Shown here: piece after piece, positions 1-8,702 of the stretch | Numbering within the stretch: position 1 is the stretch's first letter | Layout of the letters: the number at the start of each line of letters is the position of its first letter | Source of the DNA: Gammaproteobacteria bacterium | Lineage (GTDB): Bacteria > Pseudomonadota > Gammaproteobacteria > Ga0077536 | NCBI GenBank assembly: GCA_020849475.1 | Contig: JADLGE010000009.1 | Span: 1-64,000 of the forward strand | DNA: 64,000 nt | Reading direction: 5' to 3' | Position numbers and translations under genes: made by a program | Notes under the pieces: model-generated | The model's input: only the letters and a program-made list of their open reading frames with translations | Database searches by the model: none | What the model was told of the DNA's origin: nothing

Positions 1-488
1 CGGCCGTGAGTGCGCCGCTGGTGATGGCCGCGGCGCCGCCGGCCGCTGCGGTCGAGGTCGAGTCGCCAGTCATCGCGCCGGCCCCGGTCGCCGCACCCCG
101 CGTCGCGCTGCCGGCCCATTTCGACTGGGCGCAGGTGGTGGATGAACTGACGGTGGTTGGACTCGCGCGCGAATTGGCGCGCAACAGCGCCGTCGCCCAG
201 TTCGACGGTCGCCGTCTCGATCTCGTCATCGCGCCGCAATTTGAAAAGCTCGCCGCGCGTCGCCATGTCGATACCCTGCAGGCAGCGCTGGCCGACAAGT
301 ACAGCGGTGAGTTCGTCATCAATGTCACGGTCAGCAGTGAACCGGGCTTGAGCACGCCCTCCCAGCAGCAGTTGGCCGCCGCCGCCGAAAAGCAGCGGCG
401 CGCCGAGGCGGAAATCGACGCCGACCCCAATGTGCGCGCGCTGCGCGACGCTTTCGGCGCGACCATCGAAGACGTGTCCGGGCGCTGA
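1..488 (+). CDS. dnaX: DNA polymerase III subunit gamma/tau, C-terminal part (5' end outside window)
   Basis: Only the C-terminal part lies in the window; the reading frame is open to the left edge (first full codon at 3). The visible part has an Ala/Pro/Val-rich linker (first ~35 codons) and then a globular segment beginning HFDWAQVVDEL, with the pattern LVIAPQFEKLA and a terminal block ending DPNVRALRDAFGATIEDVS. This matches the C-terminal domain of the tau subunit, which in this family binds the polymerase alpha subunit at the replication fork. The identification rests mainly on that C-terminal pattern and on the following ybaB and recR genes, the classic dnaX-ybaB-recR order. The ATPase domain is not visible. 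Confidence 0.88.
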   Translation, partial: AVSAPLVMAAAPPAAAVEVESPVIAPAPVAAPRVALPAHFDWAQVVDELTVVGLARELARNSAVAQFDGRRLDLVIAPQFEKLAARRHVDTLQAALADKYSGEFVINVTVSSEPGLSTPSQQQLAAAAEKQRRAEAEIDADPNVRALRDAFGATIEDVSGR

Positions 489-526
489 GCGCGCCGGCTT
501 CCCATCCAATAGCGGAGTAGCAAACC

Positions 527-850
527 ATGCGTGGTGGAATTGGCGACCTCATGAAGCAGGCGCAGAAGATGCAGGCCGACATGGAAAAGGTGCAGGCTGA
601 AATCGCCGCGACCGAAGTCACCGGTGAAGCCGGTGGCGGCATGGTCAAGGTGGTGATGAACGGGCGTCACGATGTGCGCAAGGTCAGCATCGACGCCGAA
701 TTGTTCAAGGACGACAAGTCCATGGTCGAGGACCTGGTGGCGGCGGCCATGAACGATGCCAATCGCCGTGTCGAACTGCTGAGCCGCGACAAACTCTCGA
801 GCGTGACGGCCGGCATGAACCTGCCGCCCGGCGTCAAGCTGCCGTTCTGA
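527..850 (+). CDS. ybaB: YbaB/EbfC family nucleoid-associated protein
   Basis: A 107-residue protein, the usual length for the family. It starts [16 protein letters not shown] and has the conserved [20 protein letters not shown] core and a C-terminal [11 protein letters not shown] tail. YbaB proteins are small dimeric DNA-binding proteins of the nucleoid; their exact role is not settled, though the fixed linkage with dnaX and recR suggests a part in replication or repair. It lies 38 bp after dnaX and 31 bp before recR, probably in one transcript. Confidence 0.95.
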   Translation: MRGGIGDLMKQAQKMQADMEKVQAEIAATEVTGEAGGGMVKVVMNGRHDVRKVSIDAELFKDDKSMVEDLVAAAMNDANRRVELLSRDKLSSVTAGMNLPPGVKLPF

Positions 851-881
851 GCGCGACCGGCGCCGCGCGGACTGTACCGAC

Positions 882-1478
882 ATGAATCCTTCGCCCCTGC
901 TCGCGGAACTCATCACCGTGCTGCAGTTCCTGCCCGGCATCGGTCCGAAGTCCGCGCAACGCATCGCCTTTCACCTGCTCGAACAACATCGCGACAAGGC
1001 CCGTCGGCTCGCCGACGTCATGCGTCGCGCCGCCGATCAGATTGGTCAGTGCGCGAGCTGTCGCACCTTCTGCGAAACCGAGGTGTGTTCGTTGTGCCGC
1101 AGCGAGAGTCGCGACGCCAGCCTCATCTGCGTGGTGGAAAGTCCGCTGGACGTGGCCTCGATCGAGGCTGCCTCGGATTTTCGTGGCAAGTATTTCGTGC
1201 TGCTCGGGCGCCTGTCGCCGATAGACGGCGTGACCCCCGACACCTTGGGCATGCCGCTGCTGGAACAGCGTCTGGCCGGCGGCGAAGTGCGCGAGATGAT
1301 CGTCGCCACCGGCACCACCATGGAAGGCGAGGCGACCGCCCATTACCTGCGCCAGCTAGCGCAGCGCGCCAACGTGCGCGCCACGCGCATTGCTTACGGC
1401 GTGCCGGTAGGCGGCGATCTGGAATTCGTCGATGGCTCGACCTTGTCCCACGCGCTGGCCAGTCGTCGCGATTATTGA
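882..1478 (+). CDS. recR: Recombination mediator protein RecR
   Basis: 198 residues, full length for RecR. Visible features are the N-terminal helix-hairpin-helix (LPGIGPKSAQRIAFHLL, about residues 17-33), a four-cysteine zinc finger (CASCRTFCETEVCSLC, about 57-72), and a Toprim domain with VVESPLDVASIE and the C-terminal GVPVGGDLEFVDGSTL motif. RecR works with RecF and RecO to load RecA on gapped single-stranded DNA. It is third in the dnaX-ybaB-recR group. Confidence 0.97.
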   Translation: MNPSPLLAELITVLQFLPGIGPKSAQRIAFHLLEQHRDKARRLADVMRRAADQIGQCASCRTFCETEVCSLCRSESRDASLICVVESPLDVASIEAASDFRGKYFVLLGRLSPIDGVTPDTLGMPLLEQRLAGGEVREMIVATGTTMEGEATAHYLRQLAQRANVRATRIAYGVPVGGDLEFVDGSTLSHALASRRDY

Positions 1479-1566
1479 ACGGCGCGCGCCGGCGTCGAGC
1501 ATGGTCGCCGACGCGCCCTTCCTCTAACATCGCTGCGCAACGCGCCTTCACTCCCGGAGCCAGCCC

Positions 1567-2121
1567 ATGCAGTTTGCCGCCAGCCATCTCATCTGGATCG
1601 ATCTCGAAATGACCGGCCTCGAGCCGGAACGCGATTGCATCATCGAGATCGCGACCATCATCACCGACGCCGATCTCAATGAGCAGGTCGAGGGGCCGGT
1701 GTTCGCCATCCATCAGAGCGATGAAGTGCTGGCCGGCATGGACGACTGGAATACCCGCCAGCATGGCCAGTCGGGTTTGTCCGCGCGGGTGCGCGCCAGC
1801 ACCACCAGCACCGCCATGGCCGAGCAGGCGACGCTGGATTTCCTGCGCCAGTACCTGCCACCTGCAACCTCGCCGATGTGCGGCAACAGCATCTGTCAGG
1901 ACCGTCGCTTCCTGTACAAATACATGCCGGCGCTGGCCGAGTACTTTCACTACCGCAATCTCGACGTCAGCACCTTGAAGGAACTGGCCAAGCGCTGGGC
2001 GCCGAGCCTGCCGTCGTTTCAGAAGCAGTCCAATCATCTGGCGCTGGCGGATATCCGCGATTCGATCGCGGAACTGCGTCATTACCGCACCCACTTTCTC
2101 AAGGTTCCGCCCACGCCATGA
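1567..2121 (+). CDS. orn: Oligoribonuclease
   Basis: 184 residues. A DEDDh 3'-5' exonuclease: [13 protein letters not shown] holds the first Asp/Glu pair (about residues 12-14), CQDRRFL the next Asp, and [11 protein letters not shown] the last acidic residue with the histidine before it. It degrades 2-5 nt RNAs and the pGpG made from cyclic di-GMP, and is essential in many gammaproteobacteria. The stop codon overlaps the start of nnr in an ATGA arrangement (2118-2121), so the two are translationally coupled. The sequence GAGCCAGCCC lies just before the ATG; no strong ribosome-binding site is seen. Confidence 0.97.
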   Translation: MQFAASHLIWIDLEMTGLEPERDCIIEIATIITDADLNEQVEGPVFAIHQSDEVLAGMDDWNTRQHGQSGLSARVRASTTSTAMAEQATLDFLRQYLPPATSPMCGNSICQDRRFLYKYMPALAEYFHYRNLDVSTLKELAKRWAPSLPSFQKQSNHLALADIRDSIAELRHYRTHFLKVPPTP

Positions 2122-3605
2122 GCCTGCCGGTCAGCGCGGCGCTATACGACGCGGCGGGCACGCGCGCGCTGGAGCATTACGCCATCGAGACCTTGGGCAT
2201 TGCCGGTTACACGCTCATGGAGCGCGCCGGCGCTGCAGTGTTCGAGGCCTTGCGCAGACATTGGCCGCGGGCGCGCCGGCCCCTCATCGTGTGCGGCGCC
2301 GGCAATAACGGCGGCGATGGCTATGTGGTGGCGCGACTCGCGCACGCCGCCGGCTTCGCACCGCGCGTGGTGATGTTGACTGACGAGTCGCGCTTGCGCG
2401 GCGATGGCGCGCTGGCCTTTCGGCACATGCGCGATGCCGGCCTCGCACCCTGCAGTGGCGATGACTGGTTCGAGGACGCCGACGTAGTCGTCGACGCCGT
2501 GCTCGGCACCGGCCTCCAACGTCAGGTGGAGGGCGCCTATGCCGACGCCATCGTGCGTATCAACGCCAGCGGACTGCCGGTGTTGAGTGTCGACCTGCCG
2601 TCGGGCATCGACGCCGACAACGGGCGTTGCCATGGCGTGGCGGTGCGCGCCTCGGTCACCGTCAGCCTGGTCAGTCTCAAGCAGGGCCTGGTGACCGGCG
2701 CAGCGCCCGATCATTGCGGCGTGCTCGAGTGGCACAGCATTGATTTGCCGGCGGCGGCCTTCGCGGCAGTGCCGGCCAGCGCCGGCGCCATTACCTGCGC
2801 CGGGCTGCGCGCCTTGTTCGCGCCGCGGCCGCGCACTGCGCACAAGGGCCAGCACGGCCATGTGCTGGTGATCGGCGGCGCACCGGGTTACGGCGGCGCG
2901 GCGCGCATGGCGGCCGAGGCGGCGGCACGGGTCGGCGCGGGCCTCGTATCCCTGGCCACGCATCCCGAGCATGCCGCCAGCCTCAGCGCGCAGCGGCCCG
3001 AGATCATGTGCCGCGGTGTCAGTTCCGCCTGCGATCTCGCACCCTTGCTGGCGCGCGCAACGGTGGTGGCGATAGGGCCTGGCCTCGGACAAGACCCGTG
3101 GGCGCAGCGCCTGTGGGCGGCGGTGCGTGACTGCCCGCAGCCGCAGGTGGTGGACGCCGACGGACTCAACCTGCTCGCCGCCGACCCCGACCAACGCACA
3201 ATGCGGGTGTTGACGCCCCATCCCGGCGAGGCCGCGCGCCTGGCAGGGGTCGACAATGAATCGATCAACAATGACCGCTACGGGGCGGCGGCCCGACTCG
3301 CGGCCCGCTATGGCGGCGTGGTGCTGCTGAAGGGCGCCGGCACCGTGATTGCCGCGGCGGGCGAGCAGCCCCTGGTGGTGCGCGACGGCAACCCTGGCAT
3401 GGCGAGCGGCGGCATGGGCGATGTACTCACCGGCGTCATCGCCGGCCTGCTCGCGCAGGGCATGACGCCGCACGCGGCGGCGGCGGCCGGTGCCTGCGTG
3501 CACGCCTTTGCTGCGGACCTTGCGGCGCGCGACGGCGAGCGCGGCCTGCTGGCGGCCGACCTCATGCCGTGGCTGCGCGCGGCGGTCAATCCGCAACATC
3601 CATGA
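2118..3605 (+). CDS. nnr: Bifunctional NAD(P)H-hydrate epimerase / ADP-dependent NAD(P)H-hydrate dehydratase
   Basis: 495 residues when started at the ATG overlapping the orn stop; a longer open frame upstream runs inside orn and is not used. The N-terminal half (about 1-215) is a YjeF_N epimerase domain with [14 protein letters not shown]. The C-terminal half (about 225-495) is a ribokinase-like dehydratase with [21 protein letters not shown] and [16 protein letters not shown]. It repairs hydrated NADH and NADPH. Its stop overlaps the tsaE start (ATGA, 3602-3605), the usual nnr-tsaE-amiC order. Confidence 0.96.
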   Translation: MSLPVSAALYDAAGTRALEHYAIETLGIAGYTLMERAGAAVFEALRRHWPRARRPLIVCGAGNNGGDGYVVARLAHAAGFAPRVVMLTDESRLRGDGALAFRHMRDAGLAPCSGDDWFEDADVVVDAVLGTGLQRQVEGAYADAIVRINASGLPVLSVDLPSGIDADNGRCHGVAVRASVTVSLVSLKQGLVTGAAPDHCGVLEWHSIDLPAAAFAAVPASAGAITCAGLRALFAPRPRTAHKGQHGHVLVIGGAPGYGGAARMAAEAAARVGAGLVSLATHPEHAASLSAQRPEIMCRGVSSACDLAPLLARATVVAIGPGLGQDPWAQRLWAAVRDCPQPQVVDADGLNLLAADPDQRTMRVLTPHPGEAARLAGVDNESINNDRYGAAARLAARYGGVVLLKGAGTVIAAAGEQPLVVRDGNPGMASGGMGDVLTGVIAGLLAQGMTPHAAAAAGACVHAFAADLAARDGERGLLAADLMPWLRAAVNPQHP

Positions 3606-4057
3606 CTACGCGGACCTTCACCATCCCCACGGCCGAGGCCATGGAGGAATTCGGCGCGCGCCTCGCCGCTGCCTGTGCGCCCGGTGTGCGCATCCATTTA
3701 TCGGGCGAACTGGCGGCCGGCAAGACCACCTTGGCGCGCGGCTATCTGCGTGCGCTCGGGCATGCGGGCGCGGTCAAGAGCCCGACCTTCACCCTGGTCG
3801 AGAGCTATACGTTGGCCTCGCGCAGCGTCCATCACTTCGATCTGTATCGCATGGCGGCCGGCGAACTCGAATTCATCGGCATCGAGGACTACTTCGATGC
3901 CGATGCCGATTGCCTCATCGAATGGGCCGAGCGCGGCGCGCCGCTGTTGCCCGCACCGGATCTCGCACTCCACCTGGCGGTTGTCGATGGTGGCCGCGAA
4001 GTGCGGCTGGAAAGCCATGGCGCTATCGGTGATGAAATCGTTTCGAGATTAGGTTAA
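3602..4057 (+). CDS. tsaE: tRNA threonylcarbamoyladenosine biosynthesis ATPase TsaE
   Basis: 151 residues from the ATG overlapping the nnr stop. It has the P-loop GELAAGKTTLARG (about residues 36-48), the SPTFTLVESY motif and the HHFDLYRM Walker-B-like segment typical of TsaE. TsaE works with TsaB, TsaC and TsaD to make the t6A modification at position 37 of ANN-decoding tRNAs. The start at 3602 is preferred over one at 3569 because of the overlap with nnr and the family's usual length. Confidence 0.96.
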   Translation: MTTRTFTIPTAEAMEEFGARLAAACAPGVRIHLSGELAAGKTTLARGYLRALGHAGAVKSPTFTLVESYTLASRSVHHFDLYRMAAGELEFIGIEDYFDADADCLIEWAERGAPLLPAPDLALHLAVVDGGREVRLESHGAIGDEIVSRLG

Positions 4058-4098
4058 TCAACAATTACAAATATTTATAAAAACAACATAAGACGAAC

Positions 4099-4128
4099 TT
4101 GAATTAGGAGGTGTAAGCCGTACAAAAT
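4099..4128 (+). promoter_or_regulatory. Candidate promoter ahead of amiC
   Basis: The gap between tsaE and amiC (4058-4161) is strongly A+T-rich in an otherwise G+C-rich region. It contains TTGAAT (4099-4104), a 16-bp spacer and TACAAAAT (4121-4128), a reasonable sigma-70 match. A perfect AGGAGGTG (4106-4113) lies between the two, but it is about 27 nt from the nearest usable ATG and is unlikely to act as a ribosome-binding site. This is inferred from sequence only. Confidence 0.35.
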
Positions 4129-4161
4129 ACGAGCCTGTCATGAGAAAAAAACTTTAAGCCA

Positions 4162-5628
4162 ATGCCCGGGCTGATCTTTCTCATCCTCATCCTGCTCTGT
4201 GGCGGCGCTGCCGCGACGGAAGTACAGGCTGTGCATGCCAACCGCACGCCGGGCGGATCGCGCCTGGTTTTCGACGTCGCGGGGCCGCTGCAATATTCCG
4301 TTTCCCGTCTCGACAACCCGCCGCGCGTGGTGCTGGATTTCAAAGGCGCCAAGGCGCGCCACCTGCTGACGCTCGACAGCCAGAGCAGCGGCATCAAGCA
4401 CATTCGCCAGTTCATGCAGAGCGACCTCGGATTGCGGGTGGTGATGGAACTCGCCCAGCCGAGCGAGGTGCAGACGCAACTGCTGCCGCCCGCCAATGGC
4501 GCCAGCCAGCGCCTGGTGCTGCAACTGCGCACCGACACGCCCAAGGCCGCCGTTGCCCAGAGCCGCGACAAGCTCGCGCCGGTGGTCAATGCCGAGGCCC
4601 TCGCCGCTGGCAAAGCGCCGCCCAAATCCGCCACGCCAGCGGCGAACCCCGACACCCGCGCTGTCAGCAGCGCAGCCAAAGCCGCCGCCAGCGCGCCGGC
4701 GCCGAGCGATATCACGCCCGTCGCCACGCCGGCCACGCGCAGCCGCGCCCAGCGCGAACTGGTGGTGGCGGTCGACGCCGGCCATGGCGGCCAGGACGTC
4801 GGCGCCATCGGGCCGAGCGGCACCTATGAGAAAGACATCGTGCTGGCGGTGGCCCGCGAACTCGCGCGCCTCATCGACCGTCAGCCCGGCATGCGCGCGG
4901 TGTTGACCCGCGACGGCGACTATTTCCTGCCGCTGCGCACGCGCATGGAGCGCGCCCGCGCCAAGCGCGCCGACCTGTTCGTGTCGGTGCATGCCGACGC
5001 CGTGCAGGATCGCCGTGTGCAGGGTTCGTCGGTGTACGTGCTGTCGCAGCGCGGCGCCAGCAGCGAAGCGGCCAAGTGGCTGGCGGCCAATGAGAACGCC
5101 GCCGACCTCGTCGGTGGCGTGAGCCTCGACGACAAGGACCGCATGCTCAAGACCGTGCTGCTGGATTTGTCCCAGACCGCGTCGCTCGATGCCAGTATCG
5201 ATCTTGGCAATTCCGTGCTGCGCGGCCTGCGCGGCGTGGGGCGCGTGCACCATGCACGCGTGCAGTCGGCCGGCTTCATGGTGCTGAAGTCGCCTGACAT
5301 TCCGTCCATCCTGGTCGAGACCGCGTTCATCTCCAACCCGGTGGAAGAAAAGCGGCTGCGCAGCGAAAGCTATCGCCAGAAACTGGCGCGCGCGATCTTC
5401 AACGGTGTGGTGAGTTTCAACGCTACCCGCAGCCGTCCGGCGCCGCGCGCCGTCGAGCGGGTGATGGCCGATGCCGGCAGCGCCGATACGCGCCGTCATC
5501 GCGTGTCGCCGGGCGAGACCTTGTCGACCATCGCCGACCGCTACGACGTCAGCGTCAACACCTTAAAACAAGCCAACGACATGGATTCGGAAATGGTGCG
5601 CGCCGGCTCACTGCTGCGCATTCCCTGA
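4162..5628 (+). CDS. amiC: N-acetylmuramoyl-L-alanine amidase with AMIN and LysM domains
   Basis: 488 residues from the ATG at 4162. In order: hydrophobic N-terminus PGLIFLILILLCGGAAA, an AMIN domain (about 22-115), an Ala/Pro-rich linker (about 125-195), an Amidase_3 domain (about 197-415) with zinc ligands in DAGHGG, the following Glu in YEKD, SVHAD and the catalytic LVETAFISN, then a LysM domain (about 443-488). It cleaves peptidoglycan stem peptides at the septum and is expected to be periplasmic. The signal sequence lacks positive charges with this start. An ATG at 4140 followed by AGA and seven A's would supply MRK and would join this frame if one A were missing, so the true N-terminus is in doubt. 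Confidence 0.92.
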   Translation: MPGLIFLILILLCGGAAATEVQAVHANRTPGGSRLVFDVAGPLQYSVSRLDNPPRVVLDFKGAKARHLLTLDSQSSGIKHIRQFMQSDLGLRVVMELAQPSEVQTQLLPPANGASQRLVLQLRTDTPKAAVAQSRDKLAPVVNAEALAAGKAPPKSATPAANPDTRAVSSAAKAAASAPAPSDITPVATPATRSRAQRELVVAVDAGHGGQDVGAIGPSGTYEKDIVLAVARELARLIDRQPGMRAVLTRDGDYFLPLRTRMERARAKRADLFVSVHADAVQDRRVQGSSVYVLSQRGASSEAAKWLAANENAADLVGGVSLDDKDRMLKTVLLDLSQTASLDASIDLGNSVLRGLRGVGRVHHARVQSAGFMVLKSPDIPSILVETAFISNPVEEKRLRSESYRQKLARAIFNGVVSFNATRSRPAPRAVERVMADAGSADTRRHRVSPGETLSTIADRYDVSVNTLKQANDMDSEMVRAGSLLRIP

Positions 5629-5689
5629 GTGACGGCGCCGCGCCGCCGCGCGCGCGAATAATTTCGGGTCCGGCCCTACACTACGGGCC

Positions 5690-7354
5690 ATGCAAGCGTT
5701 GCGTCCCATTCGTCCGCTCTCGGATCACCTCATCAACCAGATTGCCGCCGGCGAAGTGGTCGAACGACCGGCCTCGGTGGTCAAGGAACTGGTCGAAAAC
5801 AGCCTCGATGCCGGCGCCACGCGCATCGACATCGACGTCGGCGACGGCGGGCTCGCCTACATGACCGTCAGCGATGACGGTTCGGGTATGGCAGGCGAGG
5901 ACCTTGGCGCCGCGCTGCGCCGCCATTGGACCAGCAAGATTGCCGAGGTCAGCGATCTCGCGAGCTTGAGTTCGCTGGGCTTTCGCGGCGAAGCCCTGGC
6001 CAGTATCGCGTCGGTGGCGAACATCGAAATCGTGACGCGGCGGCGCAGCGACGCCCATGGCTGGCGGCTCACGGTCGCGCCCGGCCAGGCGCCCGCCGCG
6101 CCGCAGCCACACAAGGCCAACGTCGGCACGCGCATCACCGTCAGCGAACTGTTCCACAACGTGCCGGCGCGGCGTCGCTTTCTGAAGCGCGCGCGCACCG
6201 AGTTCCTGCATATCCAGCAATTGGTGCGGCAACTGGCTTTCGCGCGGCCGGACGTCGCGATGTCGCTCAGCCAGGCCGGCAGCCGTGGTTTGCGTCTGTC
6301 ACCCGCGGCATTGGGCGCCGATGCCGCGCGCTGGCGCAGCTTGTTCGGCAGCGCGTTTGCCGCCGCCGCGCATTACGTGACACTCGATGTCGAGGGCGTC
6401 AGCGTGCGCGGCTGGGTGGGCGGTGCGGCGCAGGCCGACAGTCAGTCCGACAGCCAGTTCCTGTCCTTGAACGGGCGCTATGTGCGCGATCGGCAACTGG
6501 CTCATGCGGTGCGTCTCGCCTACGGCGAAGCGATTCCCGCCGGCCGCTTTCCGGTCTACGCGCTGGCCGTGGCGGTGGCGCCGTCGGCGGTGGACGTGAA
6601 CGTGCATCCCGGCAAGCTCGAAGTGCGGTTTGCCGATGTGCGCGCGGTGCATGACGTGTTGTACGTGGCGGTGCGTCGTGCGCTCGAAGGCGAGCCCGCC
6701 GCGCAGCTGGCGGACAATATCGCCGAGACGGCACGCGACTATGCAGCGCCCCATGCGGCGCCCGCCATCGTCAGTCGCGCCGCGCCACCGGCGTCGGCCA
6801 CGGTGGCCGCGCAGCTCGGCACGCCACTGGCGCTGATCGATGACCTTCACCTGCTGTTTCGCGCGGGCGAACATGTATACGCGCTCGATCTGCGTCGCGC
6901 CTGGCGCCGGGTGCTGGCGTCGCGCCTGGCAGTGGACGGTGTGACGCCGGTCGCCACTCGCCCGCTCTTGATCCCCGAGCGCATCGCCAGCAACGCGACG
7001 CTGTGGCGTCGCTGCTCGCCGGCGATGCTGAGCGCGCAGGGGTTCGAACTGGATGACCTCGGGCCGGCCGGCCAGCTGTTGCGGGCGGTGCCGCGCGTGC
7101 TGCCGGAACTGTCGTGGTCGAAATTCTTCGAGGTGCTGTTCAATGGGCTGGCCGCGGCCGACACGCACGACCTGCGGGAATCGTGCGCGCACGCCGCCGC
7201 AATGGCGCTCGAACTCGGCAGCCACGGTCAGCCGTCGCGGCGCTTGCTAGAACAACTCGAGCAGGGCGCGGCGGCCGGCGGTGTCGCGCTGCTGGCGATG
7301 GCGAAGCGCGTGGATGGCGAGTTGCTCGCGCAGGCCGACGTACCTCATGACTGA
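5690..7354 (+). CDS. mutL: DNA mismatch repair protein MutL
   Basis: 554 residues. The N-terminal GHKL ATPase is clear: NQIAAGEVVERPASVVKELV, the NSLDAGA ATP-binding segment, DDGSGM, GFRGEALASI and FHNVPARRRFL, followed by the transducer domain ending VNVHPGKLEVRF (about residue 315). The C-terminal dimerisation domain starts near residue 380. The DQHA(X)2E(X)4E endonuclease motif is not visible; the corresponding segment reads VYALDLRRAWRRVL, as in MutH-using MutL proteins. The stop overlaps the miaA start by 8 nt. Confidence 0.97.
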   Translation: MQALRPIRPLSDHLINQIAAGEVVERPASVVKELVENSLDAGATRIDIDVGDGGLAYMTVSDDGSGMAGEDLGAALRRHWTSKIAEVSDLASLSSLGFRGEALASIASVANIEIVTRRRSDAHGWRLTVAPGQAPAAPQPHKANVGTRITVSELFHNVPARRRFLKRARTEFLHIQQLVRQLAFARPDVAMSLSQAGSRGLRLSPAALGADAARWRSLFGSAFAAAAHYVTLDVEGVSVRGWVGGAAQADSQSDSQFLSLNGRYVRDRQLAHAVRLAYGEAIPAGRFPVYALAVAVAPSAVDVNVHPGKLEVRFADVRAVHDVLYVAVRRALEGEPAAQLADNIAETARDYAAPHAAPAIVSRAAPPASATVAAQLGTPLALIDDLHLLFRAGEHVYALDLRRAWRRVLASRLAVDGVTPVATRPLLIPERIASNATLWRRCSPAMLSAQGFELDDLGPAGQLLRAVPRVLPELSWSKFFEVLFNGLAAADTHDLRESCAHAAAMALELGSHGQPSRRLLEQLEQGAAAGGVALLAMAKRVDGELLAQADVPHD

Positions 7355-8312
7355 GCACTCGCCGCCGCTGCTGTTCGTGATGGGGCCGACCGGCGCCGGC
7401 AAGAGCGCGCTGGCGCTGGCGCTGGCAGAACGCCTGCCGGTGGAACTCGTGAGTGTCGATTCGGCGCAGGTCTATCGCGGCTTCGATATCGGCACCGCCA
7501 AACCGAATCCGGCTGTACGCCGGCGTGTGCCTCATCACCTGCTAGATATCTGTGCGCCGACGGCAGCCTATTCGGCCGCCCAGTTCCGCAGCGACGCACA
7601 GGCGGTCATCGCCAGCATCCGCGCGCGCGGTCGCGTGCCGATGCTGGTCGGTGGCACGGGCCTGTATTTTCGCGCCCTGGAGCAAGGCCTGTCGGATCTG
7701 CCCGCGGCGGACCCGGTGGTTCGTGCGCGCTTGCAGGAAGAACTGGGCCGGCTCGGCGCGGCGGCATTGCATGCGCGGCTGGCGGGCATCGATCCACGTG
7801 CCGCCGAACGTATTCATCCGAATGACCCGCAGCGCCTGCTGCGCGCGCTTGAGGTGCACGCAGTGAGCGGCATCAGCCAGTCGGAAATGTGGGAGCGTGC
7901 GCGGCTTGCACCCCATGCGGGTCAGATCATCAAGCTCGTCATCGCGCCCGCCGATCGCGCGCTGCTGCATGCGCGGCTGGCATTGCGATTCAATCTCATG
8001 CTCGAACGTGGGCTCGTCAACGAAGTGCGTGCATTGCGCGACGGCGCTGCGCTCGATGCCGATGCGCCGGCCATGCGCACCGTCGGCTATCGTGAAGTAT
8101 GGCGCTACGTCGTAGGCGAATACGCACGCACCGACATGATCGAAAGGGGGATCATCGCCACCCGCCAGTTGGCGAAGCGGCAACTGACCTGGCTGCGACG
8201 TGAGCGCGATTGCACGTGGATGGACAGTAGCGATTCGAGACTGTTGGAGCGGGCCTTGGCGCTGTTACGCGCGCAGAACGTTTTCAAGCATGTCGTTTCT
8301 GATCTAGAGTAG
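7347..8312 (+). CDS. miaA: tRNA dimethylallyltransferase
   Basis: 321 residues from the ATG inside the end of mutL. P-loop GPTGAGKS (residues 13-20), the SVDSAQVYRGFDIGTAKP substrate motif, GGTGLYFRAL and the C-terminal TRQLAKRQLTWLRR are all present. MiaA adds the dimethylallyl group to A37 of tRNAs reading UNN codons. It lies between mutL and hfq as in most gammaproteobacteria. An upstream in-frame start at 7281 would lie deep in mutL and is rejected. Confidence 0.97.
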   Translation: MTEHSPPLLFVMGPTGAGKSALALALAERLPVELVSVDSAQVYRGFDIGTAKPNPAVRRRVPHHLLDICAPTAAYSAAQFRSDAQAVIASIRARGRVPMLVGGTGLYFRALEQGLSDLPAADPVVRARLQEELGRLGAAALHARLAGIDPRAAERIHPNDPQRLLRALEVHAVSGISQSEMWERARLAPHAGQIIKLVIAPADRALLHARLALRFNLMLERGLVNEVRALRDGAALDADAPAMRTVGYREVWRYVVGEYARTDMIERGIIATRQLAKRQLTWLRRERDCTWMDSSDSRLLERALALLRAQNVFKHVVSDLE

Positions 8313-8420
8313 CGCTGCAGCACGTAGATAAGAATTATTACGACCGACGAACTGCCCGCACACTGGGCGGCCTTCGTACGGTCCGCTCTCATCCGGCATA
8401 ACAACAACAAGGAGCATGCC

Positions 8421-8684
8421 ATGAGCAAGGGCCAATCACTTCAGGAACCTTACTTGAATGCGTTGCGCAAGGAGCGCGTACCCGTATCCATTTACCTGGT
8501 CAATGGCATCAAACTGCAGGGCCAGATCGAGTCTTTCGATCAGTTCGTCATCCTGCTGAAGAATTCAGTCAGCCAGATGGTCTACAAGCACGCCATCTCG
8601 ACCGTGGTGCCGGCACGCAATGTGCGACTGCCGCGCGCCGATCAGGGCGAGGACGGTGTGGACGGCGAAGGTGACGTCGCCTGA
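8421..8684 (+). CDS. hfq: RNA chaperone Hfq
   Basis: 87 residues. The Sm1 region ([20 protein letters not shown]) and Sm2 motif ([10 protein letters not shown]) are near-invariant Hfq sequence. The C-terminal tail is short and acidic ([14 protein letters not shown]), as in many non-enteric species. Hfq forms a hexamer that pairs small RNAs with mRNAs. AAGGAG just before the ATG is a good ribosome-binding site. The 108-bp gap after miaA shows no clear promoter or terminator to my reading. Confidence 0.98.
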   Translation: MSKGQSLQEPYLNALRKERVPVSIYLVNGIKLQGQIESFDQFVILLKNSVSQMVYKHAISTVVPARNVRLPRADQGEDGVDGEGDVA

Positions 8685-8702
8685 TGACAGAGCAGCGCGC
8701 GC

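Noticed and set aside
1479-1566. Hairpin after recR as a terminator
   Set aside because: The GCGTCG/CGACGC stem is short with an 11-nt loop and no T-run follows.
2142-3599. A 485-codon minus-strand frame opposite nnr
   Set aside because: Antisense to a clear bifunctional enzyme gene; composition is that of a shadow frame and no family motif is present.
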